Shown here in pieces: positions 1 through 10,345 of a DNA stretch of 64,000 nucleotides (position 1 is the first letter of the stretch; each line of letters opens with the position of its first letter). A program made the translations under genes and the position numbers. Location of the stretch: the NCBI RefSeq assembly GCF_000004195.4, contig NC_030678.2, positions 97,174,904-97,238,903 of the forward strand, read 5' to 3'. The notes beneath the pieces are model-generated. The model was not told the DNA's origin. It saw nothing but the letters and a program-made list of their open reading frames with translations, and did not search any database. This stretch comes from Xenopus tropicalis (lineage: Eukaryota; Chordata; Amphibia; Anura; Pipidae).

Positions 1-733
1 GAAGAAATGGAACAAGGTTGCTCCCATTACATGAGACATGGCCTAAGGAAACTTTTATTTAAAGGCACACATTTTTGGTTAACACTACTCAGGTCTTATT
101 ATAATTATCCATTATAAAGTGCTTACATATTCTGAAGTGCTTTACAAAGATTACATAACATCAGTTCCCTATTATATTAATAGACATGCAACTGTACTTT
201 GTATTTATTATTATTTATTATCGTACTTTGTATTTATCCTTTATTGTAATGACCCCCTGTTTGTTGTATTAATTTATTGTTCTGCTGTACGATGCTGCGT
301 ACATAGGTAGTGCTATATAAATAATAAAAATATATCCAATATATTTAAAATATGCAATATATTTAAAAAGATATACATACTGTATATACATACATACACA
401 TCATGGTCAAATGTATCAGGAGCCAATATAATGCCTGAATGTTTTTGGAATGTGGGAGGAAACCAATCAGCATTTCAATTTTCAACTTAATTACCTCCAT
501 TAAAGTTAACCATACTGATGGCCACACGGATCAGTTCAGTGTTCAGAGTACTGGAGAATGTGTACAGGTCTATTACAAAAGTGAGAGATTCTCCCCTGTC
601 TTCCTAATCCCCTAAGTGGTAATTCTAACTTCTATGTTGTCTTGGTTCTATTTTAGGATAAGGGGTAAAGCAGACCACCCCCCCAAACTTAATCCTCTCC
701 TGCAACTGATAAGTAGCACGCCAGCCCATAATA
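1..733. other. AT-rich noncoding DNA with old repeat fragments
   Basis: No gene is visible. Around 105-345 the text ends in a 'gtgctatataaataataaa' tail, which is typical of 3' tails of amphibian SINE/LINE-type repeats, followed by ATA-rich simple sequence. At about 425-470 a 'gtgggaggaaacc' block recurs in related form near 32310, so both are probably fragments of one dispersed family. Small open frames here have no recognisable domain. Confidence 0.5.
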
Positions 734-910
734 GGGGCATATTTATTATAGTGTGTAAGCCAACATCACTGGTGATGTTGCCCATAGCAACCAATCAGCA
801 ATTACATTGTAAGTCACATACAAAGTAGAAAACAAAATCAAAGATTTAATTGGTTTCTATGGGCAACATCACAGATGATGTTGGCTTACACCCTGTAATA
901 AATATGCCCC
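734..910. mobile_element. Short MITE with 5' GGGGCATATTTATTA ends
   Basis: The element begins GGGGCATATTTATTATAGTG and ends with the matching inverted sequence (TAATAAATATGCCCC). The terminal inverted repeats run about 35 bp and include TGTAAGCCAACATCA and its complement. Total length is 177 bp with no coding capacity, so it is a non-autonomous DNA transposon. The outermost bases are shared with the inner MITE at 6628-6883, so the two belong to one terminal-sequence group. No clean target duplication is visible (ATA left, ATG right). Confidence 0.8.
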
Positions 911-2589
911 ATGGAATGTGTTTTGTATTTGTCCACTATGGAATTTATTTATTGTCCACTATAGAATTTATTTATGAAACCTGACATAGTAATTTCTAAA
1001 CTCCCTGATAGCAATAATTGTAGCCTTTTACAAATTAGATACAGAGTCTGTTTTTAGAGCAGTCCAGCATGTAAATACCCATTCCTCCAATCATCACCAC
1101 TTTACCCCTACCCCTCTCTCAGTCCATATCCTGACTCCAAGTTGGACTGTGTTTAGGCTGAAAATCATTCTGATAAAAATCTGATTAAATATCTAAAAAT
1201 TATTTGTGGCTGTGTCCTCTTATGTCGTAGAAATGTAGTGAAGTAGAGACCCTTTGCACCCCATGTACTTATGTTACTGGATTAAAGAACTAGTATGGTT
1301 CTATAGATCCCTCATTAGCTACAGTCTCAAGGATTTTTGGTTTGTGTTTTGCATTACAAAGCACACAAAGAGTACCACAGCCCAACATGTTACAGCATTT
1401 TATCCAAACCTGAGACAAAATCTATTTATATAGCGTAACATGGTGGGAGAGTAGAAATCTATACCAGAGAGTTTTCCTTATAAACTAGTACTGTTCCCAT
1501 AAAATCAAATCCTGCTCTTACTGATTTAGTATTCCCTCCTCCATATTCTTAGCAAGGTCACTGAAATGTTCCAAAGAATGTTTGATACTGGCAGTTATTG
1601 TACAAGGCATTTAATAAAACTTTTTTGGAACACTAATGATGGTAATTAAATTTGTTGTCACTATGGGTAATTATTTTTTACAATATGAAACTTCATTTCT
1701 TACGGCCTTACAGTTCCACACAAAAAGGTCAATAATACTGAGAGGGGGGTTGGCAAAAATTGTATATTTTTTTTCATTGTTTTGTCTTGCTGATGAAAAA
1801 ATTACTACTTTATATGCAAGGCATGAATACTGAAAGGTTGAAATATGTACTTTGAAAAATAACAATGCAAAAACTTTTTATACAGAATTTACTTGCTTCT
1901 CATGCGTTACTGTTTAAGTTGCTATATTTATCCTTTTATGGAAATTAACTTCCCTATATTCCCTATATTGAATAAACTTGTAGGATTCCTTCATTTACAA
2001 AATAAATGTATGGGGTGATAACATTTCAAAGTTTGCACCTGTAATAACAAATAGCAACAAATGTAATACTATTTCTGATTAGTCGCTATGGGTTACTAAA
2101 ACTAATGGAAACTTTGTGATTTTTTACTTTACCCCCATCAAATGATTATGATGTCAAGTTTGTCACAATACATATATGATGTGTCAGAAAATAGTATACA
2201 CCACACTGCATTAAGAAAGTTCAAGCAGGGAATTTAGGCAATTCGCAAGTTAGCATCGCCTATTGATGTCCTTAAGATCTCCTATAGAAAGCAACTATTC
2301 TTAGGGTTGAGGTCCAGTGGTCTTTGGATTGTCTCCAGCAAAGCACAGCAGAGGGTTGACCTGGTGATAGCCATGGTTTAGGTTTCCAGAATGGAAATCT
2401 AGCACATGCCAGGGGGTCTTCTGTAAGCGGTCATAGACAGCTGCTTTATATTGTTCCCTTGCGTGACTGTTTGGGCTTATTTGTGTTTGAAATTTCAGAC
2501 CCCATCTTGAATCTCAATCCATAAATGCCCCTTGCTGCAACTACTATCTCTCCACAAACCAAAAGCAGTTTGTTTTAGTAGATAGGGGG
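911..2589. other. Noncoding stretch, nothing recognised
   Basis: AT-rich sequence without a recognisable exon, RNA gene or complete transposon. Near 2030-2105 there is a diverged block resembling the 'gccatagcaaccaatcag' type of MITE interior, too decayed to delimit. Confidence 0.5.
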
Positions 2590-2960
2590 ATTTTGTCAGA
2601 TCCTCTGGGGTAAACTAATTTACTAATCTAATGGCACTTGCAAGTGCAAAGGCGGTTGTGCCATATTGATGCGATTCATTAAATGTATTTGTGCACTTAT
2701 GTGCATTTGTACCAAGTGCAATTGAATTTGCGGTCACTTTAATTAATTGTGCTCAATCAGAGGATCCCAGATCTACCGCTACCCTAACCATGCTGATAAT
2801 TTCAGGGTTCCCACCGTGGGGCACAGCAAACAATTACACACAGATGTAATTCTAACACTGATTGTTGGAAACGACCCAATCCCAACTCCGTCAATTGCAT
2901 CTGCATGCGCAAATTTCTACATGGTAAAATTGCAGTGGAATTTTGGGGGAGAAATCTCTT
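2590..2960. repeat. Diverged dispersed repeat related to 11.83-12.5 kb
   Basis: The words 'ttcagggttccc' and the surrounding layout recur at about 11980-11992. Both places also carry nearby 'agtgcaattg' motifs, at about 2717 and 12493. Ends are not clear. This is weak evidence for two copies of one old family. Open frames here on both strands carry no known domain. Confidence 0.3.
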
Positions 2961-3384
2961 TTCAGCATTCCTCACAAAGCACATTAGGAAAGTGTACATT
3001 AGGAAATGTGACACAGGTAGACAATACCCATTTTTATCTTTGCCTTGTGGCTATTGGAGATTATAATTTTTTTACCTGCATGACAGATCATTATGGCATG
3101 ATATTTACTGTATTTTATAAACAGTAAAATGGGTTTTTTTGTCCCCTTTCCCCCAATATTCTTCCATTTGGTTACTTTATAGTCCTACACCTATAAAGTT
3201 ATGTGCCAGTATCTTTTGCTCATTAGGTTTTGTGTAGCTTGGATTTAGAGGTCTGACTTTAAGACTGTGTTAATGCTATTACAGACATTCTGGGGTGTAT
3301 GGTTAGCTGCATGTCTTCACTTATAATCAATCACTGGAAGATTAAATCTCTAATTCATGGATTTAAGGCAAAAACAAGGTATAT

Positions 3385-3905
3385 TTACAAAGATAAGTTG
3401 TGTTGAAAAAAGACCAAATTCATCAAGTTCAACCCCTCCAGCTGAACCCCAGTCTACATATATACACACACTCTTACCAACCTATCTGTACACTCGCATA
3501 TATAACCTACGCATACCAATATGTATACTAATTGTAGATTTTAGTATCACAATAGCCTTGGATATTATGCTTGTTCAAGAAATAATCCAAGCCACCCTAA
3601 AAGGCATTAATAGAATTTGCCATCACAACATCACTAGCAAGAACATTCCACAACCTCACTGCCCTCACCGTGAAAAACCACCTAAACTGCTTCAAATGAA
3701 AATTCCGTTCCTCCAGTCAAAAGGGGTGGCCTCTGGTGCGCTGTTCGTTTTTATTTTAAAAGAAGAACATCCCTTATCTGTATATAATCTCCTTAAATGA
3801 ACTTGTACAGAGTAACCATGTCTACTTGCAAACGCCTTTGACAGTCTAACCTCATAGTTTAATTCCTCAACCCCCTTTGCCAGTTTAGTTGCACATCTAA
3901 ACTAA
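3385..3905 (-). mobile_element. CR1 LINE 3' fragment
   Basis: The block shares long stretches with 49925-50745, for example 'agtatcacaatagccttgg' and 'acagtctaacctcatagttt'. Read on the minus strand both correspond to the carboxy-terminal end of a CR1-clade reverse transcriptase ORF plus 3' UTR. The plus-strand open frame of 147 codons at 3357-3800 is antisense to the LINE and is not a gene. The copy is 5'-truncated and has frameshifts and stops in the LINE sense. Confidence 0.75.
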
Positions 3906-4882
3906 ATTAAGGCAAGTTGAAAACATATACATTGAAATGCGAAATTGCATGTAGACAAAATTATATTACTTGCACATAGACTAAACCTGGTCATACAGTA
4001 GATGCAAAGATCAAATTGTTCAGTCAACACTTGCCTTTTAGGGCCACTACAATTTCTCTGACATAAGGCCACATTGCCAGACCCGAACCGTAGTCAAAGG
4101 TTTCTTATAGTTACAACTCCATGCTATTTTAAGTGGTTATTTGGGTCTGCGATTTTTATAGCCTTTGATGAGTGATATATACTAGCTATACATTAGTTTG
4201 TAAGAAATGTAGCTGGCTTAAGTATCTTGGCTTTAAAGGAGATCGTAACTGTTCCCAGTGGAGTGATACATTGAATTTTATGACACTGATAAAGTATATT
4301 ATTTTTAATAGTTTCCATTGTTCCATTAATTATTGCCAATCAGCTTTAATGACAACTGTCTGGTCAAGTAAAAGTAACATTTGACTGATAGAAGTGCATT
4401 GGACTGCTCAGCCGTGTAGACTTGGAATAGAAACTTCACGGCAGTCATAAAGGGGTCCACATTTTCTCTACATATTATCTCCAAGGTATCCCAGCAATAG
4501 GTAAAGTGGCTTAAAAAAGATGAAGGGAACCATTGTTGGTGCCAAAACTTAGGCCATGCCCACCTTTACACACCCATTAACACAATCTGCTCCCACATAA
4601 AATTCTATACATGCTTTCTCTGCAAATGTAATTTATATATTTTCTCTGGTAAACAAAAGTCCCAGTGATGACCGAGCATTAAAGGACATTACTGTGACCC
4701 ATCAGTATAGAACAGCTCTTTAACTTTCTCTCATGCAGTGGCTCAGAATTTTGCCAGAGTTGTCAGTATCAGGTAGTTAGGATTAAGGAGATTACAGGCA
4801 GAAGGCTGATGGCAAGATGACAGCATCATAGTAACACACCAGACACAGATTAGAGAAAACAAATATTTAAGATTTTAAACGA

Positions 4883-5040
4883 AAGAGAAAGAAACAAACT
4901 GTTTTGCAGCTGGATTTCAGCATATAAAAATAGTAATTATTCATACTTTTTGAAGGCACAGTGACTAGTATATTTGGGGTTTCTGTGTTGTGTGGGGCTC
5001 TTTAACACATTTTGGTTCGGAAGCTGGAGTTAGGCTTTAA
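4883..5040. mobile_element. Partial TTAA-type MITE, same family as 27685-28207
   Basis: This segment aligns by eye with 28046-28207. Both contain 'ggatttcagcatataaaaat' and 'ggtttctgtgttgt.tggggctctt' and end at TTAA. Only the right end is preserved; the left half is missing or unrecognisable. Confidence 0.65.
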
Positions 5041-6344
5041 GCACATGCAATGAACTTAAAGCCAGAACATTATTGTGGGATATGCAAACAGAAGGTAGTA
5101 GATCTACACAAGTGGTCTACCTAATCTAGAAATCTAGAGTACCTCACACAGGTGCATCTTGGTCTATTGGGGCTTGAGGCAGCAGACCAATGCCACCCTC
5201 TCTTACATTAGAGGGGGTTCAAATTTACTAGCATGGAAAGTACTCTGATGGCTCCACAGTAAAAGTAGCACATTTCTTGCTAAAAAAAAAGAGGCTATTA
5301 AAGTGCCATTGTGGTATCTTATGTTACTTTTTAATTTTGCAGTAGCTTTATAAAGCATAAAATACACCATGTGGGGCATCTGAATTAAATGGCCATTTGT
5401 TACTCACTCTGTTTCTTTGCTTTCTAATTTGTACTGAAAAGCATGGCAAAATTAAAGGCAACTTGCATTTTACTTTTTTTTAATGCGTACAGCTGAATAC
5501 AGAAATGATCTCTTACTGCAAAGGCAGGCATATATTTTAAACAAATTCTTTTTGCTTTCAAGGACAGAACTTGCAAAGTGTCAAAGCTGCATTAACAGCC
5601 AAAGCATATTATTATTATTTAAATCTTTTACATGTGTCTTTTATTTCCCTCTACTTGTCTGAGTACATTTTTGTCACAGTACTACTATTGTACAATACCA
5701 CCAACTTACATTCTTTGTATATGCTCTAAGAAGGTACAATTACATCCACCCTGAGCTTGTCAGCTTCTCTGTCTGGTAAAGAGTGTGGCTGCTTATTCAT
5801 CTATTGTTTATCCTTTTTCATTTGTGTAAAAAGTATTTCATGTGAAATTCTGCAAAAAAATCTATCTGCTTTAAGCTTATATCTGTGTTTTCCCTAGAAA
5901 TTATTTATCACAGATAGTGGTTTTTGAGCAGGGCAGTGGTCAAGGTCTACGGTTGTCCCCCTGAACTTAATGCAACTAACCACCCTTCTGACAAATGCAC
6001 ACAAAGTCCAGGATGGATTTAAAATGGTACTGCTTTTTAAATGACCATTAACAAAACATGATATATATAAAAAATGGTAACCAGCAACCTGGCAAGCATT
6101 CCCTCCCTTTTGTACACCCTAGCTAAGACAAAACCAATGCACTCTCCCCATACCTAAATATGAGGGTGGGATGTTCTGAGTTGCCAAAGATGGAAGAGGA
6201 GGTGCAACTCCCTGTCACCCTTCCTTATACCTTCTCTTAGACCACCCCCTCCCCCTCCTTTCCTTCCACATACCAAACTCCCTTCCTTAACTCTTTGGTG
6301 TCGGAGGAGCTCCAATCACCTATTATTCTGTTATATTACATATT
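5041..6344. other. Noncoding stretch, nothing recognised
   Basis: Low-GC DNA with short A/T runs and a pyrimidine-rich part at about 6200-6290. No exon, RNA gene or transposon ends were recognised. Confidence 0.5.
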
Positions 6345-6905
6345 AAGGTGGCCATACACGGGCCAATTCTAGCTGCTGATATCAGCTCCTTAGACCGATT
6401 CGGCAGCTTATCGGCTGGGCCTGAAATCGTCCAGATCTCGATCGGGCAGGTCTGAAAATTAGTCTGATCGAGGACCGCATTGGCTCGCTGATGCGGTCCC
6501 CAGACTGACAGATGCCTATACCCGTCATTGAAATTCCACTGAATTAGCCCGATATCGCCCGCCCATAGGTGGGGATATAGGGAGAAGATCCGTTCGCTTG
6601 GTGACCTCGGCAAGCAAGTGAATCGTTGGGGCGTATTTATTATGCTGTGTAAAACTAATTCGCCGAAAAAACGGAGTAAAAAGCTGTGTAAAATAAATGG
6701 AAAAGATCGCCATCTGAACGCCAGATATTACGCCGGATATTACACCATTATTTCCCATAAGTTCCGGTGGAAGAAAAAACGCGTAAAACAATTACGCCGT
6801 TTTTATGCCATTTTTACACGGCGAAGCCGGGCGATGTGTGGCGAATTTTCTCGACGTTTTTTACACAGCATAATAAATATGCCACTTAGCGTGTATGGCC
6901 ACCTT
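6345..6905. mobile_element. MITE with AAGGTGGCCATACACG ends, interrupted
   Basis: The ends AAGGTGGCCATACACG (6345-6360) and CGTGTATGGCCACCTT (6890-6905) are perfect inverted repeats. The interior is rich in small hairpins, for example GGACCGCAT/ATGCGGTCC at about 6471-6498 and the palindrome GCTGATATCAGC. A second MITE sits inside it near the right end (6628-6883), so the original element was about 300 bp. A sister copy with the same termini lies at 63449-63792. No coding capacity; open frames crossing it are by-products of the hairpins. Confidence 0.85.
6628..6883. mobile_element. MITE inserted into the 6345-6905 MITE
   Basis: Left end GGGGCGTATTTATTATGC and right end GCATAATAAATATGCC form terminal inverted repeats that continue with CTGTGTAAAA on both sides, and GGCGAAT-type motifs follow inwards. 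Length is about 256 bp. The termini match the 734-910 element at the outer 16 or so bases. It lies wholly within another MITE, so it is the younger insertion. Confidence 0.85.
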
Positions 6906-7520
6906 TTCTCAAAATGATGCAATATAAATATTACAATCAACAAAACAGAAGGGCATCTTTTGTTTTGTAATTGTAAGCTATCACCAATATGCAGTAATGT
7001 GTTTTCCTATTTCTGCTGGGCAGTGATTCTAAACTGTGTCCTCAGGCGACCTGACTTTGTGTCTTTGCAGGGCATCCTCACAGTTACCCAGGTGGCCATG
7101 TCTTCATGATTCATCCACATATCAATTCCCCTGAGTTCCTGTCAGGGGTTAAATCGAAATGTATTATTTTTCTCATTGTTATTTTTATTTATTCGGGAGG
7201 AAAAGGCAATGTTGATAATCAGAGCCAATACCGAGAATGTAATCACTTATTTGTAGACGTAGTGTTTTAAAAGTAGAATCTGGTCTCCTTCGTTACAAAG
7301 TTATCATGGTAGACTGCAGGCAGGTCAGCATCACTGGGATTTTCCCACATTCCTTATCCTTGTGTTATTAAAAAGTATTTTTATATATAAAAACCACCAT
7401 GTAAACTACAGCCTGTGTCTTAAACAGGCAATATCTTGACTCGATATTTGCCTACTTGCAGTGGGCATATGCATTTCAAGATAAACCAGTAGAAGCTCTT
7501 GGCATCTGCTGTTAGTATTA
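6906..7520. other. Noncoding stretch, nothing recognised
   Basis: No gene, RNA or element ends were recognised. The sequence is AT-rich and appears to be single copy within the window. Confidence 0.45.
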
Positions 7521-7523
7521 ATA

Positions 7524-7765
7524 CTATAATTAGGGCTGGAACTAGGGGTAGGCAGAAGAGGCCTAAGTCTCAACAGTTGGGCGTGCTGGGCATGTATATC
7601 TTCTGGCTGCTAGCCCCTAGTTCAAGGTCCTGGAGGATATCAGATGCCAGCAATTCTCTTCTCTTTCCTTCCTTGTCACTGAGCACTCTTGCTCGGGCGT
7701 GTGTGTGCGTGAGGGGTTATGAGGTGGCTGTGATCAAGGACAGGTTGCCTTGGGCACCCTAACAA
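7524..7765. repeat. hAT-like MITE fragment ('aactaggggtaggcag')
   Basis: The start 'agggctggaactaggggtag' and the motif 'ggggtaggcagaag' recur inverted at 58750-58790 ('cttctgcctacccct'). This suggests two members of one hAT-type non-autonomous family with CAGGG-like ends. No 8-bp target duplication is visible here. Confidence 0.45.
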
Positions 7766-8010
7766 TCCCAATGCCTGCAGCATTTATCACACAAGGTATG
7801 TCTATGTTTCACTTTTGTTTAAATTTTGTTTATTTTTATTCACAATAATGTAGTGGAGATTTGGCACTACATTTTTGCACACTCCTGAGGGTATTTTTGG
7901 GGGGCTTGTTTGCTTGCCTTAAAAAAGGACCCAAGGAGGACCAGAACATTGACTAAATAAATGTTTGTTTTTCTATATTTTAAGTCCTCTTAGTGCACTA
8001 GTCTTTTATA

Positions 8011-9577
8011 TAAACTGCTAAAAAAAATAAAGGGAACACAAAAATAAGACATCCTAGATCTGAATGAATGAAATATTCTTATTAAATACTTTGTTCTTTA
8101 CATAGTTGAATGTGCTGACAAAAAAAATCACACAAAAATTATCAATGGAAATCAAATTTATCAACCCATGGAGGTCTGGATTTGGAGTCACACTCAAAAT
8201 GTGAGTGGAAAAAAACGCTACAGGCTGCTCCAACTTTGATGTAATGTCCTTAAAACAAGACAAATGAGGCTCAGTAGTGTGTGTTGCCTCCACGTGCCTG
8301 TATGACCTCCCTACAACGCCTGGGCATGCTCCTGATGAGGTGGCGGATGGTCTCCTGAGGGATCTCCTCCCAGACCTGGACTAAAGCATCCACCAACTCC
8401 TGGACAGTCTGTGGTGCAACGTGGCGTTGGTGGATGGAGCGAGACATGATGTCCCAGATGTGCTCAGTTGGATTCAGGTCTGGGGAACGGGCAGGCCAGT
8501 CCATAGCATCAATGCCTTCATCTTGCAGGAACTGCTGACACACTCCAGCCACATTAAGTCTAGCATTGTCTTGCATTAGGAGGAACCCAGGGCCAACCGC
8601 AGCAGCATATGGTCTCACAAGGGGTCTGAGGATCTCATCTCGGTACCTAATGGCAGTCAGGCTACTTCTGGCGAGCACATGGAGGGCTGTGCGGCCCCCC
8701 CAAAGAAATGCCACCCCACACCATTACTGACCCACTGTCATACCGGTCATGCTGGAGGATGTTGCAGGCTGCAAAATGTTCTCCATGGCGTATCCAGACT
8801 CTGTCACGTCAGTCTCATGTGCTCAGTGTGAACCTGGTTTCATCTGTGAAGAGCACAGGGCGCCATTGGCAAATTTGCCAATCTTGGTGTTCTCTGGCAA
8901 ATGTCAAACATCCTACACGGTGTTGGGCTTTAAGCACAATTCCCACCTGTGGATGTTGGGCCCTCATACCACCCTCATGGTGTCTGATTCTGACTGTTTG
9001 AGCAGACACATGCACATTTGTGGCCCGCTGGAGGTCATTTTGCAGGGCTCTGGCAGTGCTCCTCCTGTTCCTCCTTGCACAAAGGCGGTCCTGCTGCTGA
9101 GTTGTTGCCCTCCTACGGCCTCCTCCATGTACTGGCCTGTCTCCTTGTAGCGCCTCCATGCTCTGGACACTACGCTGACAGACACAGCAAACCTTCTTGC
9201 CACAGCTCGCATTGATGTGCCATCCTGGATGAGCTGCACTACCTGAGCCGTTTGTGTGGGTTGTAGACTCCGTCTCATGCTACCACTACAGTGAAAGCAC
9301 CACCAGCATTCAAAAGTGACCAAAACATTAGCCAGAAAGCATAGGAACTGAGAAGTGGTCTGTGGTCACCACCTGCACAACCACCCCTTTATTGGGGATG
9401 TCTTGCTAATTGCCTATAATTTCCACCTGTTGTCTATTCCATTTGCACAACAGCATATGAAATTGATAGCCAATCAGTGTTGCTACCTAAGTGGACAGTT
9501 TGATTTCACAGAAGTGTGATTGACTTGGAGTTACATTGTGTTGTTTAAGTGTTCCCTTTATTTTTTTGAGCAGTGTA
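8011..9577 (-). mobile_element. Full-length Tc1/mariner transposon (inactive)
   Basis: The element is 1567 bp, flanked by TA on both sides (8009-8010 and 9578-9579). It is bounded by inverted repeats: the left end reads TAAACTGCTAAAAAAAATAA and the right end is the complement of CACTGCTCAAAAAAATAAAG. The inner ends both give AAAGGGAACAC. The ORF lies on the minus strand. This terminal sequence belongs to a Tc1 group that, from memory, is widespread in ray-finned fish, lampreys and frogs and has been discussed in connection with horizontal transfer. Both ends and the whole ORF length are kept, so the copy is younger than most repeats here, but the transposase is broken. Confidence 0.93.
8271..9278 (-). 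pseudogene. Tc1-family transposase, DD34E, inactivated
   Basis: Tc1 transposases bind their inverted repeats through a paired-type helix-turn-helix domain and cut and paste DNA at TA through a DDE catalytic triad. The start is taken at the ATG at 9278 (MRRS..). An HTH segment follows ([18 protein letters not shown], then [12 protein letters not shown]). The first catalytic Asp is in LFTDETRF, the second in LLMQDNA, and the Glu in SPDLNPTEHIWD with 34 residues between the last two. The ORF is broken. The reading frame shifts around 9130-9160, two in-frame stops lie at 8815-8817 and 8809-8811, and a further shift falls in a G/C run near 8690-8702. The intact family protein is about 335-345 residues, so nearly all of the length is present but no full transposase could be made. 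Three overlapping open frames seen here are pieces of this one gene. Confidence 0.92.
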
Positions 9578-9589
9578 TAAAGTGGGCGT

Positions 9590-9910
9590 TGCTGAAAAAT
9601 TAGAATCTTTGAAAGGATTTGCAAAATAGCGAAAAAATAATGAAATAGCAAAAATATCACACATCAAAAAAACATTGTCACATGTGTCATTTTTTTGACA
9701 TGCACAACAATTTTTGACGTGCGCATCTAAACAAAAATTGACACATGCAACTGTTTTTCTGTGCGCCATTTTTTTTACACGCGCAACCATTTTTTTGACG
9801 CGGTCGATAATTTTTATTATGTGCCTGATAATTTTAGCAAAAAGATCCGCCAATGGTGAAACGTAGAAATTTGCCGCAACTCCATTCCTGGCGAATTACT
9901 TCGCCCATCA
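9590..9910. repeat. GACGCGC/TTTTTTGAC minisatellite within a MITE remnant
   Basis: From about 9680 to 9815 there are several degenerate units of about 20-24 bp built on 'tttttgac' followed by 'gcgcaac' (variants 'gacatgcacaac', 'gacgtgcgcatc', 'acacgcgcaacc', 'gacgcggtcgat'). The right flank at 9855-9910 (gaaacgtagaaatttgc, tggcgaattacttcgcc) looks like the end of an amphibian MITE. The left partner is not visible, and the block abuts the right end of the Tc1 element. Confidence 0.5.
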
Positions 9911-10244
9911 TTTTGCAAATGTGCCATGTCTAAAGCTATTAAGAGTGAGCTGAGTAGGGACTGGGGTAAAAAGATACAAGAAAAGTAAAATACAACATTG
10001 CAGGATGTAATATGCAGTAATTTGGGTAAAAATGTAAATATCCCCAAGTAGCTAAGTGGATGGTTGCTTTCATGATTACAGCTACACTCTTTCAAACCTA
10101 TTATCTTCTTTATTAACACCATTGGCATTAACTATAATTGTTACCAATTGCATTGCTAAAATACTATCCACATGGCAAACCTATTCATCGTTCTAACTGC
10201 TCAAACCTAGCTGAATTTTAGGAAAAGTTTTATTTCTTTAAGAA

Positions 10245-10345
10245 TACAACCCTGGTGTTGCTGGACTACAGCTCCCAGCATGCTTCACCCTTCATTATAT
10301 GGTACTTTATTCTGGCATTTGTAGCCCAGCAACAACTGAGCAATG
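10245..10345. repeat. Short inverted repeat with ZNF143-like motif
   Basis: 'tgttgctggactacag' at about 10257-10271 and the inverted partner 'gtagcccagcaaca' at about 10321-10334 make a small hairpin-type repeat. Inside it, 10265-10283 reads ACTACAGCTCCCAGCATGC. That fits the vertebrate ZNF143/Staf-THAP11 type motif (ACTACAnnTCCCAGnATGC). It is probably a repeat-borne site; activity is unknown. Confidence 0.5.

Noticed and set aside
3357..3800. 147-codon plus-strand frame
   Set aside because: It is antisense to a CR1 LINE fragment that recurs at 50 kb.
6323..6917. Frames over the nested MITEs
   Set aside because: They lie in inverted-repeat elements and start or end within terminal repeats.
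8708..9215. Plus-strand frames over the Tc1
   Set aside because: They are shadows of the minus-strand transposase.
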